DNA of 64,000 bases from Nocardioides zeae (lineage in GTDB: Bacteria > Actinomycetota > Actinomycetes > Propionibacteriales > Nocardioidaceae). The stretch is taken from assembly GCF_030818655.1 (NCBI RefSeq), contig NZ_JAUTAN010000001.1, positions 3,534,001-3,598,000 of the forward strand, read 5' to 3'. Each line of letters begins with the position of its first letter. The first letter of the stretch is position 1. The notes beneath the pieces are model-generated. The model was not told the DNA's origin and did not search any database. It saw only the letters and a program-made list of their open reading frames with translations. A program made the translations under genes and the position numbers. This document shows, in pieces, positions 7,577 through 16,274 of the stretch.

Positions 7577-8560
7577 ATGGGCAACGGAGCATGGAGCGAC
7601 CGGACCTTCGCCGCGTCGGCGGGCGCCCGCAGGCGCGCCGGTCGGGCGGCGTTCGGCTACAGCGACGACGTACGCCGCAAGCCGACCTCGCAGTGGAAGG
7701 CACACCCGACGCTCGACCCGAACGGCGTCACCGTCCGCGAGTCGCGCGACTCGGCGGAGCACCCGAACAGCACCCCGATCGCCGTCTTCTTCGACGTCAC
7801 GGGCTCGATGGGCACGGTCCCGCAGCAGATGCAGGGCGAGCTGGCGAAGCTGCACGGGCTGCTGCAGCGGAAGGGCTACGTCGACGACCCGCAGATCATG
7901 TTCGGCGCGATCGGCGACGCGGACACCGACTACGTGCCGCTGCAGGTCGGCCAGTTCGAGTCGGACAACCGCATGGACGAGCAGCTGCGCTCGATCTTCC
8001 TCGAGGGCAACGGCGGCGGCCAGATGAGCGAGTCCTACGAGCTGGCGGCCTACGTCATGGCCCGCCACACGGCCACCGACGCGTGGGAGAAGCGCGGCAA
8101 GAAGGGCTACCTGTTCGTCATCGGCGACGAGATGGGCAAGCCGAAGATCCGGGCGCGGCAGCTGCGCGACATCCTCGGCGTGGAGGCCCGGGAGGACGTG
8201 CGCTCGGCGGACCTGTGGCGCGAGGTCGAGGAGCGCTGGGAGGTCTTCTTCATCCTGCCGCGGCAGACGGCGCACTACGACGACCCGCGGGTCAACGGCT
8301 ACTGGCGCGACCTGCTCGGCGAGCGCCTGCTGCGCCTCGACGACCCGCGCGCGGTCTGCGACCTCATCGCGCTGACGGTCGGCCTGCTCGAGGACGCCAT
8401 CGACCTCGACGAGGGCCTCGAGGACCTGCGCGACGTCGGCAGCACGAGCGGCGGTGCGGTCTCGCGGGCGCTCGCCACGGTCGGTACGGCGCGGGGCACC
8501 GCCACGCTCCCCGCCCGGGTCGCGCGCGACCTGGGCGCGGAACCGGACGACCTGGCCTGA
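7577..8560 (+). CDS. vWA-domain protein
   Basis: A 327-residue protein with a von Willebrand A fold. The MIDAS-type motif DVTGSMG lies at residues 73-79, preceded by a hydrophobic strand (IAVFFD) and followed by the usual helix (QQMQGELAKLHGLL). Further vWA strands include IMFGAIGDADTD and GYLFVIGDEMGKPK. It has no signal peptide, so it is probably an intracellular scaffold or chaperone-associated metal-binding protein. A good AGAGGA ribosome site precedes ATG 7577. It lies between the kinase-like and the PurA-like genes. Confidence 0.85.
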   Translation: MGNGAWSDRTFAASAGARRRAGRAAFGYSDDVRRKPTSQWKAHPTLDPNGVTVRESRDSAEHPNSTPIAVFFDVTGSMGTVPQQMQGELAKLHGLLQRKGYVDDPQIMFGAIGDADTDYVPLQVGQFESDNRMDEQLRSIFLEGNGGGQMSESYELAAYVMARHTATDAWEKRGKKGYLFVIGDEMGKPKIRARQLRDILGVEAREDVRSADLWREVEERWEVFFILPRQTAHYDDPRVNGYWRDLLGERLLRLDDPRAVCDLIALTVGLLEDAIDLDEGLEDLRDVGSTSGGAVSRALATVGTARGTATLPARVARDLGAEPDDLA

Positions 8561-8596
8561 GCCGGGCCCGACCACACGAACGAGAGGAGAAGCGAG

Positions 8597-10024
8597 ATGA
8601 CCACCCAGCCGCACCGCATCGTCGTCGGCCTCGGCTTCGGCGACGAGGCCAAGGGCGCGACCGTCGACCGGCTCTGCGCGGAGGGCGGCGTGGCCGCGGT
8701 CGTCCGCTTCTCGGGCGGACCGCAGGCGGCGCACAACGTCGTGGTCGGCGGCGTCCACCACACCTTCCGGCAGTTCGGCAGCGGGACGCTCGCGGGGGTG
8801 GCGTCCTACCTGAGCCGGTACGTGCTGGTGAGCCCCGAGGCGCTGGGAGCCGAGGCGGACGAGCTGGCCGCGTGCGGCGTACCGGATCCCCTCGGCATGA
8901 TCGCCGTCAGCCCCGACGCCCTGGTCGTCACGGCGGTGCACCGCGCCGCGAACCGCACGCGGGAGGACCTGCGCGGCGACGCGCGGCACGGCTCGTGCGG
9001 CCTGGGGGTCGGGGAGACGCAGCTCTACGCGCTGCCCGAGAACGGCGGCCCGGCGGCGATCCGGGTGCGGGACTGCCGGACCCCGGACGTGCTGCGGGTG
9101 AAGCTCGCGGCGCTGCTGGAGCACTACGCGCCGCTGCTCGCGCAGGGGTCGCACGAGGTGCCGTCGCTGCGGGAGATGGCGGTCGACCTGCTGGAGTTCG
9201 GGGCGGCGGTCGAGATCGTGCCGGACGTCGCCTACCTGGCGGCGGCCGCCGCGACCGGGGCGCTCGTGCTCGAGGGCTCGCAGGGCGTGCTGCTCGACGA
9301 GTGGCGCGGATTCCACCCGCACACGACGTGGTCGACGGTGACGCCCGCGCCCGCGCAGGAGCTGCTCCGGGAGGCCGGACTGGAGCGCGGCGAGGTCTGG
9401 GGCGCCGTGCGGTCCTACGCCACACGCCACGGGGCCGGTCCCTTCCCGACGGAGGACCGCGCGCTCCGGCTGCCGGAGGCGCACAACGGCTACGGCACCT
9501 ACCAGGGCGACTGGCGCACCGGGCACCTCGACCTCGTGCTGCTCGACTACGCGGCGCGGGTGTGCCGGGCTGCCGGCGGGCTCGACGTCCTGGCCGTCAG
9601 CCACCTCGATGCGGAGCCCGTGGGCGTCGCGGCGGGTTACGCCTCGCTGCCGCTCGGCGACCTCACCGACCTGGCGCACCAGTCGCGCTTGACGGCCGCT
9701 CTCCTGGCGGCGAGGCCGCGGGTCACGCCGCTGGAGGGCCCGGTCGACGAGGTCATCGCGCGGTGCGTCGGGGTGCCGGTGGGCATGCGGGCGTACGGCG
9801 CGGCCCGCGCCGACCGCGAGCTGCTGCGCCCGACCTCGGGGGTGGTGGTCGGGCGCAGCAGCGGTCGGGGGGAGCGGTCGGGCGGTCAGCAGCCGCCGTT
9901 GCGCTCGAGGTACTCGTCGAGCGCGGCCTCGTCGTCCAGGGTCAGCGTCTGCAGCGGGATGGAGATGGAGGCCTCCGTGTCGTCGCCGTTGATCGCGGCC
10001 AACGCCTGCTCCACGCCCTGGTAG
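8597..10024 (+). CDS. divergent adenylosuccinate-synthetase-like protein (PurA paralogue)
   Basis: An open frame of 475 residues; PurA proteins usually have about 430. The GTP/IMP loop is altered but recognisable: GFGDEAKG (14-20; canonical WGDEGKG) with the catalytic Asp16 kept. The catalytic His is in SGGPQAAHN (H46). EGSQGVLLDEWRGFHPHTTWSTVT corresponds to the EGAQG...T.S segment. The family-like C-terminus (GVPVGMRAYGAARADRELL) ends near residue 410. The last ~55 residues run through the 3' end of the converging lipoprotein gene and are unlike the family. It is likely a specialised paralogue acting with the kinase-like and vWA proteins, and the reaction is unknown. GAGAGGAG precedes ATG 8597. 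Confidence 0.72.
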   Translation: MTTQPHRIVVGLGFGDEAKGATVDRLCAEGGVAAVVRFSGGPQAAHNVVVGGVHHTFRQFGSGTLAGVASYLSRYVLVSPEALGAEADELAACGVPDPLGMIAVSPDALVVTAVHRAANRTREDLRGDARHGSCGLGVGETQLYALPENGGPAAIRVRDCRTPDVLRVKLAALLEHYAPLLAQGSHEVPSLREMAVDLLEFGAAVEIVPDVAYLAAAAATGALVLEGSQGVLLDEWRGFHPHTTWSTVTPAPAQELLREAGLERGEVWGAVRSYATRHGAGPFPTEDRALRLPEAHNGYGTYQGDWRTGHLDLVLLDYAARVCRAAGGLDVLAVSHLDAEPVGVAAGYASLPLGDLTDLAHQSRLTAALLAARPRVTPLEGPVDEVIARCVGVPVGMRAYGAARADRELLRPTSGVVVGRSSGRGERSGGQQPPLRSRYSSSAASSSRVSVCSGMEMEASVSSPLIAANACSTPW

Positions 10025-10854
10025 CCCTCGCCGTAGGGGTCCTGGGCGATGAGCGCCTGGATCGATCCGTCACGCAGCGCGTCGACCTCGGTCTCGGCCG
10101 CGTCGTAGGCGACGACCTTGACGTCACCCACGGCGTCGGCCTCCTGCAGGCCGGTGACGGCGCCGATGGCGTTGACGTCGTTCGCGACGAAGATGCCGGC
10201 CAGGTCCGGCGTGCTGGCCAGGTTCGAGGTCACGAAGCCGGCGGCGGCGGTGACGTCGTTGAGCGCGTACTCCTCGCCGATGAACTCGATGTCGGGGTAG
10301 TTCTCCTCGAGCTCCGCGATGAAGCCCTCGACCCGCACGTACTGCGCGTCCGTGCCGGGCGGCGAGCTGATCGCCATGACCTTGCCGGAGCCACCGATGG
10401 CCTCGGCCATCGCCTTCGCCGCCTCGCGACCGCCCTCGGTGTCGTCCGAGCCGATGCGCGAGACCGAGACGGAGTCGTCGGTGATCTTCTGGTCGAGCTC
10501 GACGATCGGGGTGTCGTTGTTCTTGATCTCGGTGAGCCGCGGCGTGAGGGCCTCGACGTCGGTCGGCACGACGAGGAGCGCGTCGGGGGCCTGGGCCGCG
10601 ACGGTGTCGAGCACCGGCAGCTGCTGGGCGGCGCCCCAGCTGTCGGGGGCGGCGACCGTGAGGTCGACGTCGTTGTCGGCCGCGGCAGCCTCGGCGCCAC
10701 AGGCCATCGCCTCGTAGAAGGGGCTGCCCTTCGTGCCCGGGACGAGGGTGATCGCGACCGTCCCGTCGCCGGCGTCGTCGGAGCCGCAGGCGGACAGCAT
10801 CGGAGCCAGGACGAGGAACGTCCCGGCACCCAGCAGAGCGATCTTGGAGTTCAT
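9886..10854 (-). CDS. sugar-type ABC transporter substrate-binding lipoprotein (RbsB/Xyl family)
   Basis: A 322-residue secreted lipoprotein. The signal ends in a lipobox (LSAC, Cys at about residue 22), followed by a type I periplasmic binding fold (VAITLVPGTKGSPFYEAMACGAEAAA ... DALLVVPTDVEALTP ... GIFVANDVNAIGAV ... VVAYDAAETEVDALRDGSIQALIAQDPYGEGYQ). ATG 10854 follows a GAAAGG site. It is transcribed alone, separate from the ABC ATPase and permease genes 9 kb away. It carries the same 14-bp palindrome 57-70 bases upstream, so it is very likely the receptor of that transporter. Its 3' end overlaps the converging PurA-like frame. Confidence 0.9.
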   Translation of the reverse strand: MNSKIALLGAGTFLVLAPMLSACGSDDAGDGTVAITLVPGTKGSPFYEAMACGAEAAAADNDVDLTVAAPDSWGAAQQLPVLDTVAAQAPDALLVVPTDVEALTPRLTEIKNNDTPIVELDQKITDDSVSVSRIGSDDTEGGREAAKAMAEAIGGSGKVMAISSPPGTDAQYVRVEGFIAELEENYPDIEFIGEEYALNDVTAAAGFVTSNLASTPDLAGIFVANDVNAIGAVTGLQEADAVGDVKVVAYDAAETEVDALRDGSIQALIAQDPYGEGYQGVEQALAAINGDDTEASISIPLQTLTLDDEAALDEYLERNGGC

Positions 10855-10910
10855 GGGGGGCCTTTCCGTCGGGCGTCCGTGAGGCTTCCCGGACTTCCGT
10901 CCGGACGCTG

Positions 10911-10924
10911 TGCAATCGATTACA
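10911..10924. promoter_or_regulatory. putative LacI-family operator upstream of the binding-protein gene
   Basis: TGCAATCGATTACA, a palindrome with central CG (TGyAATCGATTrCA), typical of LacI-family sites. It is the exact reverse complement of the site at 21752-21765 beside the lacI gene. Confidence 0.75.
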
Positions 10925-10972
10925 TCGAAGCGTAGGTACCGCACGTTACGTCGCCGTTTCGTGTGGCACACG

Positions 10973-11848
10973 TCACGAAGGAGAGATCTCGGGGGCACCG
11001 TCCGCGCGGTGCACCACCCCGATCGCCCGGTCCATCGCGTCCCGCAGCGCCGCACCGTCGCGGGCCGCCACGCGCACCGCGAGACCCGCACCGTGGGGCA
11101 GGCGCGAGACCGCGCCGTACGCCGCCCCGCCCGCCGCGGCCCGCTCCCACTGCACCCACTCCGCCTCGTGGACGACCGGTGCGGAGGGGCCGCTCCCCGC
11201 GAGCACCAGGAGCCCGACGGCACGCGTTCCCGCCGGGAGGTCGGCACCGGTGAACCGGGTGCGCTCGCGCGCGAGGAGGCGTCCCGCGACCCGGACCTCC
11301 AGGGTGGAGTCGTAGTTGCACCGTTCCCCGATGACGACCACCGACTCGACCGTGAGCACCGTGCCCTGCCCCAGCTCCACCCGGGTGTGCTGCTCGAGGT
11401 CGCTGTCGTCGTGCAGGAGCCGGGGCTCGGCGAGGTTCTCGAGGTGCCCGCCCGTGGTCGCGACGAGCTCCAGCTCCTCGACCGCCCCGGCGTCCGCGCC
11501 GCGGCGGTGCACGGACACCGCGCCCTGCCCGCACACCTGCGCCCGGGCACCGTCGGCGACGCTGATCCGCTGACGCAGGCGGTCGCCGGTGATGATGCCG
11601 CCGCTGCCGGACTGCACGATCACCTGGGCGGAAGCACCGGCGCCGGGGAACACGCGACCGACCGCGTACGGCCAGCGGTGGTGGCGTCGGGTCAGGGCGG
11701 TCCGACCGTCGACGACCCCGAAGGCCAGGTCGAGGTGGCGCTCGCTCAGAACAGCACCTCGTCGGCCAGGAGTCGCGCCACGGCGTCCACGCCGCCCCCG
11801 GCGCGGCAGTTCGTCGCGAGCACCGGACGACCGCCGCGCACCTGCCAC
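10973..11848 (-). CDS. ureD: urease accessory protein UreD
   Basis: The UreD/UreH scaffold that assists nickel insertion with UreF and UreG. UreD-like content begins at [22 protein letters not shown] and continues through [29 protein letters not shown] and an [12 protein letters not shown] segment. The start is uncertain: the only conventional start is GTG 11848, giving 291 residues and a ~100-base overlap with ureG, while homology begins near 11749, where only CTG is available. It is the last gene of the long operon and ends about 50 bases before the operator of the separate lipoprotein gene. Confidence 0.82.
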   Translation of the reverse strand: MAGARRSSGARDELPRRGRRGRRGATPGRRGAVLSERHLDLAFGVVDGRTALTRRHHRWPYAVGRVFPGAGASAQVIVQSGSGGIITGDRLRQRISVADGARAQVCGQGAVSVHRRGADAGAVEELELVATTGGHLENLAEPRLLHDDSDLEQHTRVELGQGTVLTVESVVVIGERCNYDSTLEVRVAGRLLARERTRFTGADLPAGTRAVGLLVLAGSGPSAPVVHEAEWVQWERAAAGGAAYGAVSRLPHGAGLAVRVAARDGAALRDAMDRAIGVVHRADGAPEISPS

Positions 11849-12393
11849 GCCTCGGCCAGCATCAGCTCCAGGTCGACACCCACGTACGGCGCGAGGTCGG
11901 TCTTGTTGACGACGAGGAGGTCGGCCCGGACGACGCCCGGCCCCCGCTTGCGCGGGATGTCCCCGCCGCCGGCGACGTCGATGACGAAGAGCCAGTAGTC
12001 GACGAGGTCGTCGGAGAACGTGGAGGCGAGGTTGTCGCCGCCGCTCTCGATGAGGATGACGTCGGTGTCGGGGAACCGCGCCTCGAGCTGGTCGGCGGCC
12101 TCGATGTTGAGCGTCGGGTCCTCACGGATCACCGTGTGCGGGCAGGCGCCGGCCTCGACGGCCAGCACGCGGGCGGGATCGATGACGCCGGCGCGACGGA
12201 CCCGTTCGGCGTCCTCCTGGGTGACCAGGTCGTTCGTCACGACGCAGGACCGCTTGCCCAGCGCTGCGAGGGCGGGCACCAGCTGCTCGAGCAGCGCGGT
12301 CTTGCCCGACCCGACGGGGCCGCCGATGCCGACCCGCGCGGGGGCGGGCGCGGATCCGGGAGCCGGGGCCGGTCCGGGTGCAGGGGAGGTCAT
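11746..12393 (-). CDS. ureG: urease accessory GTPase UreG
   Basis: A 215-residue SIMIBI GTPase that powers nickel delivery to urease. It has the P-loop [15 protein letters not shown], the nickel-binding CPH motif in [30 protein letters not shown], and the NKTDLAP specificity motif. The N-terminus is an Ala/Pro-rich tail without a His-rich stretch. Its ATG overlaps the ureC stop (ATGA). All catalytic elements are intact, so the cognate urease is expected to be metallated. Confidence 0.95.
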   Translation of the reverse strand: MTSPAPGPAPAPGSAPAPARVGIGGPVGSGKTALLEQLVPALAALGKRSCVVTNDLVTQEDAERVRRAGVIDPARVLAVEAGACPHTVIREDPTLNIEAADQLEARFPDTDVILIESGGDNLASTFSDDLVDYWLFVIDVAGGGDIPRKRGPGVVRADLLVVNKTDLAPYVGVDLELMLAEAWQVRGGRPVLATNCRAGGGVDAVARLLADEVLF

Positions 12394-14090
12394 CGCAGCA
12401 GGTACCTCCGGGACAGCGGCACCGACAGCGCCGGCACGGTGTCGAGCAGCTCGCCGTCCACGCGCACCTCGAAGGTGCGGGGATCGACCTCGACGTGGGG
12501 CAGCGCGTCGTTGCGCAGCATGTCGGACTTCCGCAGGCCCCGGGTCGAGGTGATGGGGATGACGGGCTTGTCCAGCCCCAGCCCGTCGAGCGTCTCGAGG
12601 GCCAGCTGCGAGGCGAACACGGCACTGACCCGCGGGCTCGCCTTGCCCAGCGCCCCCCACATCCGCCGCTGCACCACAGGCTCGGAGAGGGGGATCGAGC
12701 CGTTGGCGTCGCCCATCGCCGCCCACACGACCATGCCGGCCTTCATCACGTGCGACGGCTTGATCCCGAAGGACGCCCGCGGCCAGATGACGAGGTCGGC
12801 CATGCGACCGGGCTGCAGCGAGCCGACGTGATCGCTGATCCCGACGGCGATCGCGGGGTTGACGGTCAGCTTCGCGACGTACCGCTTGATGCGTTCGTTG
12901 TCCGCGCCGGGGCGGGTCTCCTCGGGCAGGGGCCCGCGGCGGTCCTTCATGACGCTGGCGAGCTGCCAGGCCTTCGCCACGTTCTCGGCGAGACGGCCCA
13001 TGCCCTGGGTGTCCGTGCCGAAGATGGAGATCGCGCCGATGTCGTGCAGGTAGTCCTCCGCCGCCATGGTCTGCGGCCGGATCCGTGCCTCGGCGAACGC
13101 GACGTCCTCGGGAGCGCTCGGGTTGAGGTTGTGGCCGATCATCGCCATCGGCACACCCTCCTCCAGCGCGGCGGGCGTGAAGGGGTTGGTCGGGTTGGTC
13201 GACGACGGGATGACGTTGGGGTAGGAGACCACCCGGAGCAGGTCGGGAGCGTGGCCGCCGCCCGCACCCTCCACGTGGTACATGTGGATCGTCCGGCCGC
13301 CGACCGCCGCCATCGTGTCCTCGGCGAAGCCGAACTCGTTGATCGAGTCGGTGTGGAGGTGGACGGCGAAGTCGTGGCGGTCCGCCGCGACCAGCGACCC
13401 GTCGATGACGGCCGGCGAGGCGCCGAAGTCCTCGTGCACCTTGACCGCCATCGCGCCACCGGCCACGGCCGCCTCCACCGCGCGCGGGTCCGAGCCGCCG
13501 CGGGCGAGGAGGGCGAAGTTCACCGGCGAGTCCTCGGCGCCCTGCAGGAAGCGGCCCATCACGTGGGCGCTGCCCGAGCCGACCTCGAAGACCGGGCCCG
13601 GGGAGCTGCCGACGAGCGTCGTGGTGCCGCCCGCGAGCGCGTGCTCGGTCTGCTCCGGCGACTGGATGTGGGCGTGGCACTCGACCGCGCCCGCCGTGAC
13701 GATGACGTCGTGGCCGTTGATCGGCGTCGTGCTCTGCCCCACGACGAGACGCGGGTCGACGCCCGGCATGACGGCGGGGTTGCCGGCCTTGCCGATGCCC
13801 GCGATGCGGCCGTCCTTGATCCCGATGTCCGCCTTCACGATGCCGAGCACGGCGTCGATGATCGTGGCGTTCTGGATGACGACGTCGAGGGCGCCGTCCG
13901 CCGCGGTGACGTTCGCGGCGATCCCCTCGCCGTCGCGCAGCGACTTGCCGGCCCCGATGAGGAGCTCCCAGCCGGGCTGCGCGTAGTCGTGCTCGATCTC
14001 GGCGACCAGGGACGTGTCGCCGAGCCGGAACCGGTCCCCGGTCGTCGGTCCGTAGACCCGGGCGTACGCCGCGGGATCCATGCCCCTCAT
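12390..14090 (-). CDS. ureC: divergent urease alpha subunit (UreC-like)
   Basis: A 566-residue amidohydrolase of normal UreC length. Metal ligands are all present: H139 and H141 (ECHAH), carbamylated Lys K217 (AVKVHED), H246 (HLHTDS), H272 ([10 protein letters not shown]) and D360 (GTDTQGMGR); the substrate-contacting H219 and H320 are kept. The mobile-flap motif, normally MVCHHL, reads MIGHNL, so the flap cysteine is Gly319 and the following His is Asn321. The segment after the first metal His pair ([23 protein letters not shown]) also departs from the usual PQQ...GGGTGP. It probably hydrolyses urea or a substituted urea; the surrounding amidase, AtzH-like and transport genes favour a ureido compound. 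Start ATG 14090 overlaps the ureAB stop. Confidence 0.88.
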   Translation of the reverse strand: MRGMDPAAYARVYGPTTGDRFRLGDTSLVAEIEHDYAQPGWELLIGAGKSLRDGEGIAANVTAADGALDVVIQNATIIDAVLGIVKADIGIKDGRIAGIGKAGNPAVMPGVDPRLVVGQSTTPINGHDVIVTAGAVECHAHIQSPEQTEHALAGGTTTLVGSSPGPVFEVGSGSAHVMGRFLQGAEDSPVNFALLARGGSDPRAVEAAVAGGAMAVKVHEDFGASPAVIDGSLVAADRHDFAVHLHTDSINEFGFAEDTMAAVGGRTIHMYHVEGAGGGHAPDLLRVVSYPNVIPSSTNPTNPFTPAALEEGVPMAMIGHNLNPSAPEDVAFAEARIRPQTMAAEDYLHDIGAISIFGTDTQGMGRLAENVAKAWQLASVMKDRRGPLPEETRPGADNERIKRYVAKLTVNPAIAVGISDHVGSLQPGRMADLVIWPRASFGIKPSHVMKAGMVVWAAMGDANGSIPLSEPVVQRRMWGALGKASPRVSAVFASQLALETLDGLGLDKPVIPITSTRGLRKSDMLRNDALPHVEVDPRTFEVRVDGELLDTVPALSVPLSRRYLLR

Positions 14091-14800
14091 GCCTGCTCCT
14101 CCTGCTCGGACGGGTCCTGCTGCGCCAGGTAGCCGCGCTCCGCGGCACGCTCGAAGGCCCGTCGGCGCACGTCGGGATCGTCGAGGCGGCCCTCGACCAG
14201 GCCGGCCTGGCCGCGCACCACCCGGTCGCCGCCGATCGGCACGAGGGCGACCGTGCGCGGCAGCCCGGGCTCGAAGCGCACGCCCTGGCCCGACGGCACG
14301 GCCAGGCGCCGGCCGTAGGACGCCGCACGGTCGAACCGCAGCGCCCGGTTGACCTCGAAGAAGTGGGTGAGGCTGCGCACCTGCACGTCGCGGTCGCCGG
14401 TGTTGACCACCTCGACCTCGATCGCCTCGACGTCGGTGAACAGCTCCTGGGTCTCGCCCCGGGTCGTGACACCGCCGGGGCGGAGGTCGTCCGCGGGCGT
14501 CGGAATGGGGTCGTAGACGGCGAGGAGCTTGGTGCCCTCCGCCATCGGGAGCTCGATCATCAGCAGGGGGATCATCGCCGGCACGCCCTCCTGCACCTGC
14601 TGGGGCGTCAGGAGCCGGGACACCTCGTCGCGGACGTCCGCGAACGAGCGGTCCTGGCGGGCCAGCAGCATGGCCTCGTCGGTCAGGTAGGCGACGGCCT
14701 CGGGGTGCGAGAGCCGGATCCCGAGCCGCAGGTTGCGGCGGGCGAACTCGGCGGCGGTGAAGATCGTCAGCCGCTCCCGCTCGGTGGGTGACAGGTTCAT
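14087..14800 (-). CDS. ureAB: fused urease gamma-beta subunit (UreA-UreB)
   Basis: A 237-residue fusion. Residues 1-~105 are UreA-like ([22 protein letters not shown] ... [14 protein letters not shown] ... [26 protein letters not shown]). Residues ~110-215 are UreB-like ([30 protein letters not shown] ... [10 protein letters not shown]). Fused UreAB is known from Helicobacter, but most actinobacteria keep separate ureA and ureB. Several normally invariant residues differ (SHFHFFE is SLTHFFE), matching the divergence of UreC. It lies 17 bases after ureF and overlaps ureC. Confidence 0.88.
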   Translation of the reverse strand: MNLSPTERERLTIFTAAEFARRNLRLGIRLSHPEAVAYLTDEAMLLARQDRSFADVRDEVSRLLTPQQVQEGVPAMIPLLMIELPMAEGTKLLAVYDPIPTPADDLRPGGVTTRGETQELFTDVEAIEVEVVNTGDRDVQVRSLTHFFEVNRALRFDRAASYGRRLAVPSGQGVRFEPGLPRTVALVPIGGDRVVRGQAGLVEGRLDDPDVRRRAFERAAERGYLAQQDPSEQEEQA

Positions 14801-14817
14801 CAGGGTCCCTCGTTTCC

Positions 14818-15486
14818 TCAGGAGGCGAAGAGCTTGACGTCGGACCGGGCGTGCCGCTCGATCGCGACGTCGTGGACGGGGGTGAAGGCATGGGGCACCG
14901 CGGCGGCGTCGACCGGCGCGGCGAGGAGGGGTGCGACCCGGCGCTCGACCTCGACCAGGGCCTCCTGGGCACCGCGGTGCCCCACGACGGCGAGACGCAC
15001 GGCGCTGCTCGCGCACGCCGTCAGCACCGCCCAGCAGGACAGGGCCTCGGCGTCGGCGAGCGGCAGGTCGGCCCAGACGAGGCCCTGGGCCACGCCGAGG
15101 TGGCCGGTGCCCTCCTCGGCGAGGACGCGCCGGCGGTAGGTCGCCGCTGCCTCGTGGTGCAGCCGCTGCCACGTGCCGAGCAGCGCGGTGCCGGACCGGC
15201 GGGACGCCACCCGGGCGGCCTCGCCGACCATCGACACCTCGACCTCGCGGTCGAGGTCGAGACGCGCCTCGACCTCGCCGCTGCCGAGCGCGTGGCTGCG
15301 GGCGAGGAAGACCCGGTCGAAGGTGTGCCAGCGCAGCCGCACCGCGGCCAGCATCACGTCGACGAGCTGCTCCGGGCCGGTCAGCAGGCCGTCGGCCGCC
15401 AGGGTCTCGAGACCGGAGGAGAACGACGCCGCGCCGGCGCCGAAGGCCGGGTCGGCGTGCAGCAGCAGCGCGGTGCGGCTGCTCAC
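14818..15486 (-). CDS. ureF: urease accessory protein UreF
   Basis: A 222-residue helical accessory protein that gates UreG activity in the UreDFG complex. The UreF N-terminal signature is recognisable though diverged (HADPAFGAGAASFSSGLETLAADG). Later helices (LLGTWQRLHHEAAATYRRRVLAEEG, GHLGVAQGL) follow the family pattern. The GTG start at 15486 overlaps the ureE stop (GTGA). Confidence 0.85.
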   Translation of the reverse strand: MSSRTALLLHADPAFGAGAASFSSGLETLAADGLLTGPEQLVDVMLAAVRLRWHTFDRVFLARSHALGSGEVEARLDLDREVEVSMVGEAARVASRRSGTALLGTWQRLHHEAAATYRRRVLAEEGTGHLGVAQGLVWADLPLADAEALSCWAVLTACASSAVRLAVVGHRGAQEALVEVERRVAPLLAAPVDAAAVPHAFTPVHDVAIERHARSDVKLFAS

Positions 15487-15926
15487 TCGACGACCTCGAC
15501 CGCGCCCCGGTCCAGCCAGGGCCGGATCCGGGCGAGGTGGTCGGCGGCCGGTCCGTCGAGCAGCACGACGAGCAGGTCGTCCTCCATGCGGACCCTCCAG
15601 TGCAGGTGGCCCGCGTGCCAGCCGAGCTGCATCGCGCCCTCGCGCGACGTGGCGCGCAGCGTGAGCGTCGCCGGCTCCTCGACCTCGACGACGACGGCAC
15701 CGTCCGCGTCGAGGCGGAGCACCGACCCGTCGCGGAGCACGGCCTCGCGGTCGAGCGCGACGCCGTACTCCTGCCCGTCGGATCCCGTCGCCCTGAAGCG
15801 ACGGCGCCCGAGCTCGGCGGTCGGCAGCACGAGCCGCACGACCAGCCCGCGGTGCTCGAGGTCGTGCAGCCGGTCGTGGACCCCGTCGTCGGACCGGTGG
15901 CCGACGATCTCGAAGAGCTTGTGCAC
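15483..15926 (-). CDS. ureE: urease accessory nickel-binding protein UreE
   Basis: A 147-residue metallochaperone. The N-terminal domain (VVRLVLPTAELGRRRFRATGSDGQEYGVALDR) matches the UreE peptide-binding domain. The C-terminal ferredoxin-like domain has GWHAGHLHWRVRMEDDLLVVLLDGP, containing the metal-binding His region. There is no His-rich tail. It begins 15 bases after the preceding small gene and is first of the urease block. Confidence 0.82.
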   Translation of the reverse strand: MHKLFEIVGHRSDDGVHDRLHDLEHRGLVVRLVLPTAELGRRRFRATGSDGQEYGVALDREAVLRDGSVLRLDADGAVVVEVEEPATLTLRATSREGAMQLGWHAGHLHWRVRMEDDLLVVLLDGPAADHLARIRPWLDRGAVEVVE

Positions 15927-15941
15927 TGCCGAGGACTCCCG

Positions 15942-16274
15942 TCAGTCGACCGGGGCCGCGGTCGCCTCGAGGTCCTCGAGGTAACCGATCGACCAGGAGG
16001 CGAGTCTGTCACGCCAGGCCGCCGCCAGCTCGCCGCCCGAGCCGGTCTCGTTGTCGCGCTCGAACGCCGCGAAGTCCGTCACCTCGACGATCTCGCAGCC
16101 GTCCCAGCTGCTGTCCTGGTCGTCCATCGAGCCGGTCACGGCGAAGTCGAGGAACGAGACCACGGAGGGCATCGCGCGCATCGTGGGACGCACGTAGGAC
16201 AGCGTCCAGTCCCGGTACGCCGCGAGCGTGTCGCCCTCCGCGAGCGCGAAGTAGGCGACGACGAAGCGCCTCAC
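15942..16274 (-). CDS. small protein, possible dimeric alpha/beta-barrel (EthD/RedY-like)
   Basis: A 110-residue soluble protein starting at a GTG that overlaps the previous stop. It has an N-terminal strand RFVVAYFAL followed by DTLAAYRDWTLSYVRPTMRAMPSVVSFLDF, and ends EVTDFAAFERDN...WSIGYLEDLEA. The strand-helix-strand spacing suits a ferredoxin-like dimeric barrel such as EthD or RedY, but no catalytic residue can be named. Its place in the operon suggests a role in substrate processing. Confidence 0.55.
   Translation of the reverse strand: MRRFVVAYFALAEGDTLAAYRDWTLSYVRPTMRAMPSVVSFLDFAVTGSMDDQDSSWDGCEIVEVTDFAAFERDNETGSGGELAAAWRDRLASWSIGYLEDLEATAAPVD

Noticed and set aside
6486..10024. TerY-P tellurite-resistance triad
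   Set aside because: No PP2C phosphatase is present, and the third gene is PurA-like.
8597..10024. PurZ of a 2-aminoadenine (Z-genome) phage pathway
   Set aside because: No partner genes (DpoZ-type polymerase, dATPase, MazZ) or other phage genes are nearby; only the altered PurA loops recall it.
7591..10935. A 1114-codon frame across the vWA and PurA-like genes
   Set aside because: Overlaps three well-supported genes in another frame and has Arg/Pro/Gly low-complexity sequence.
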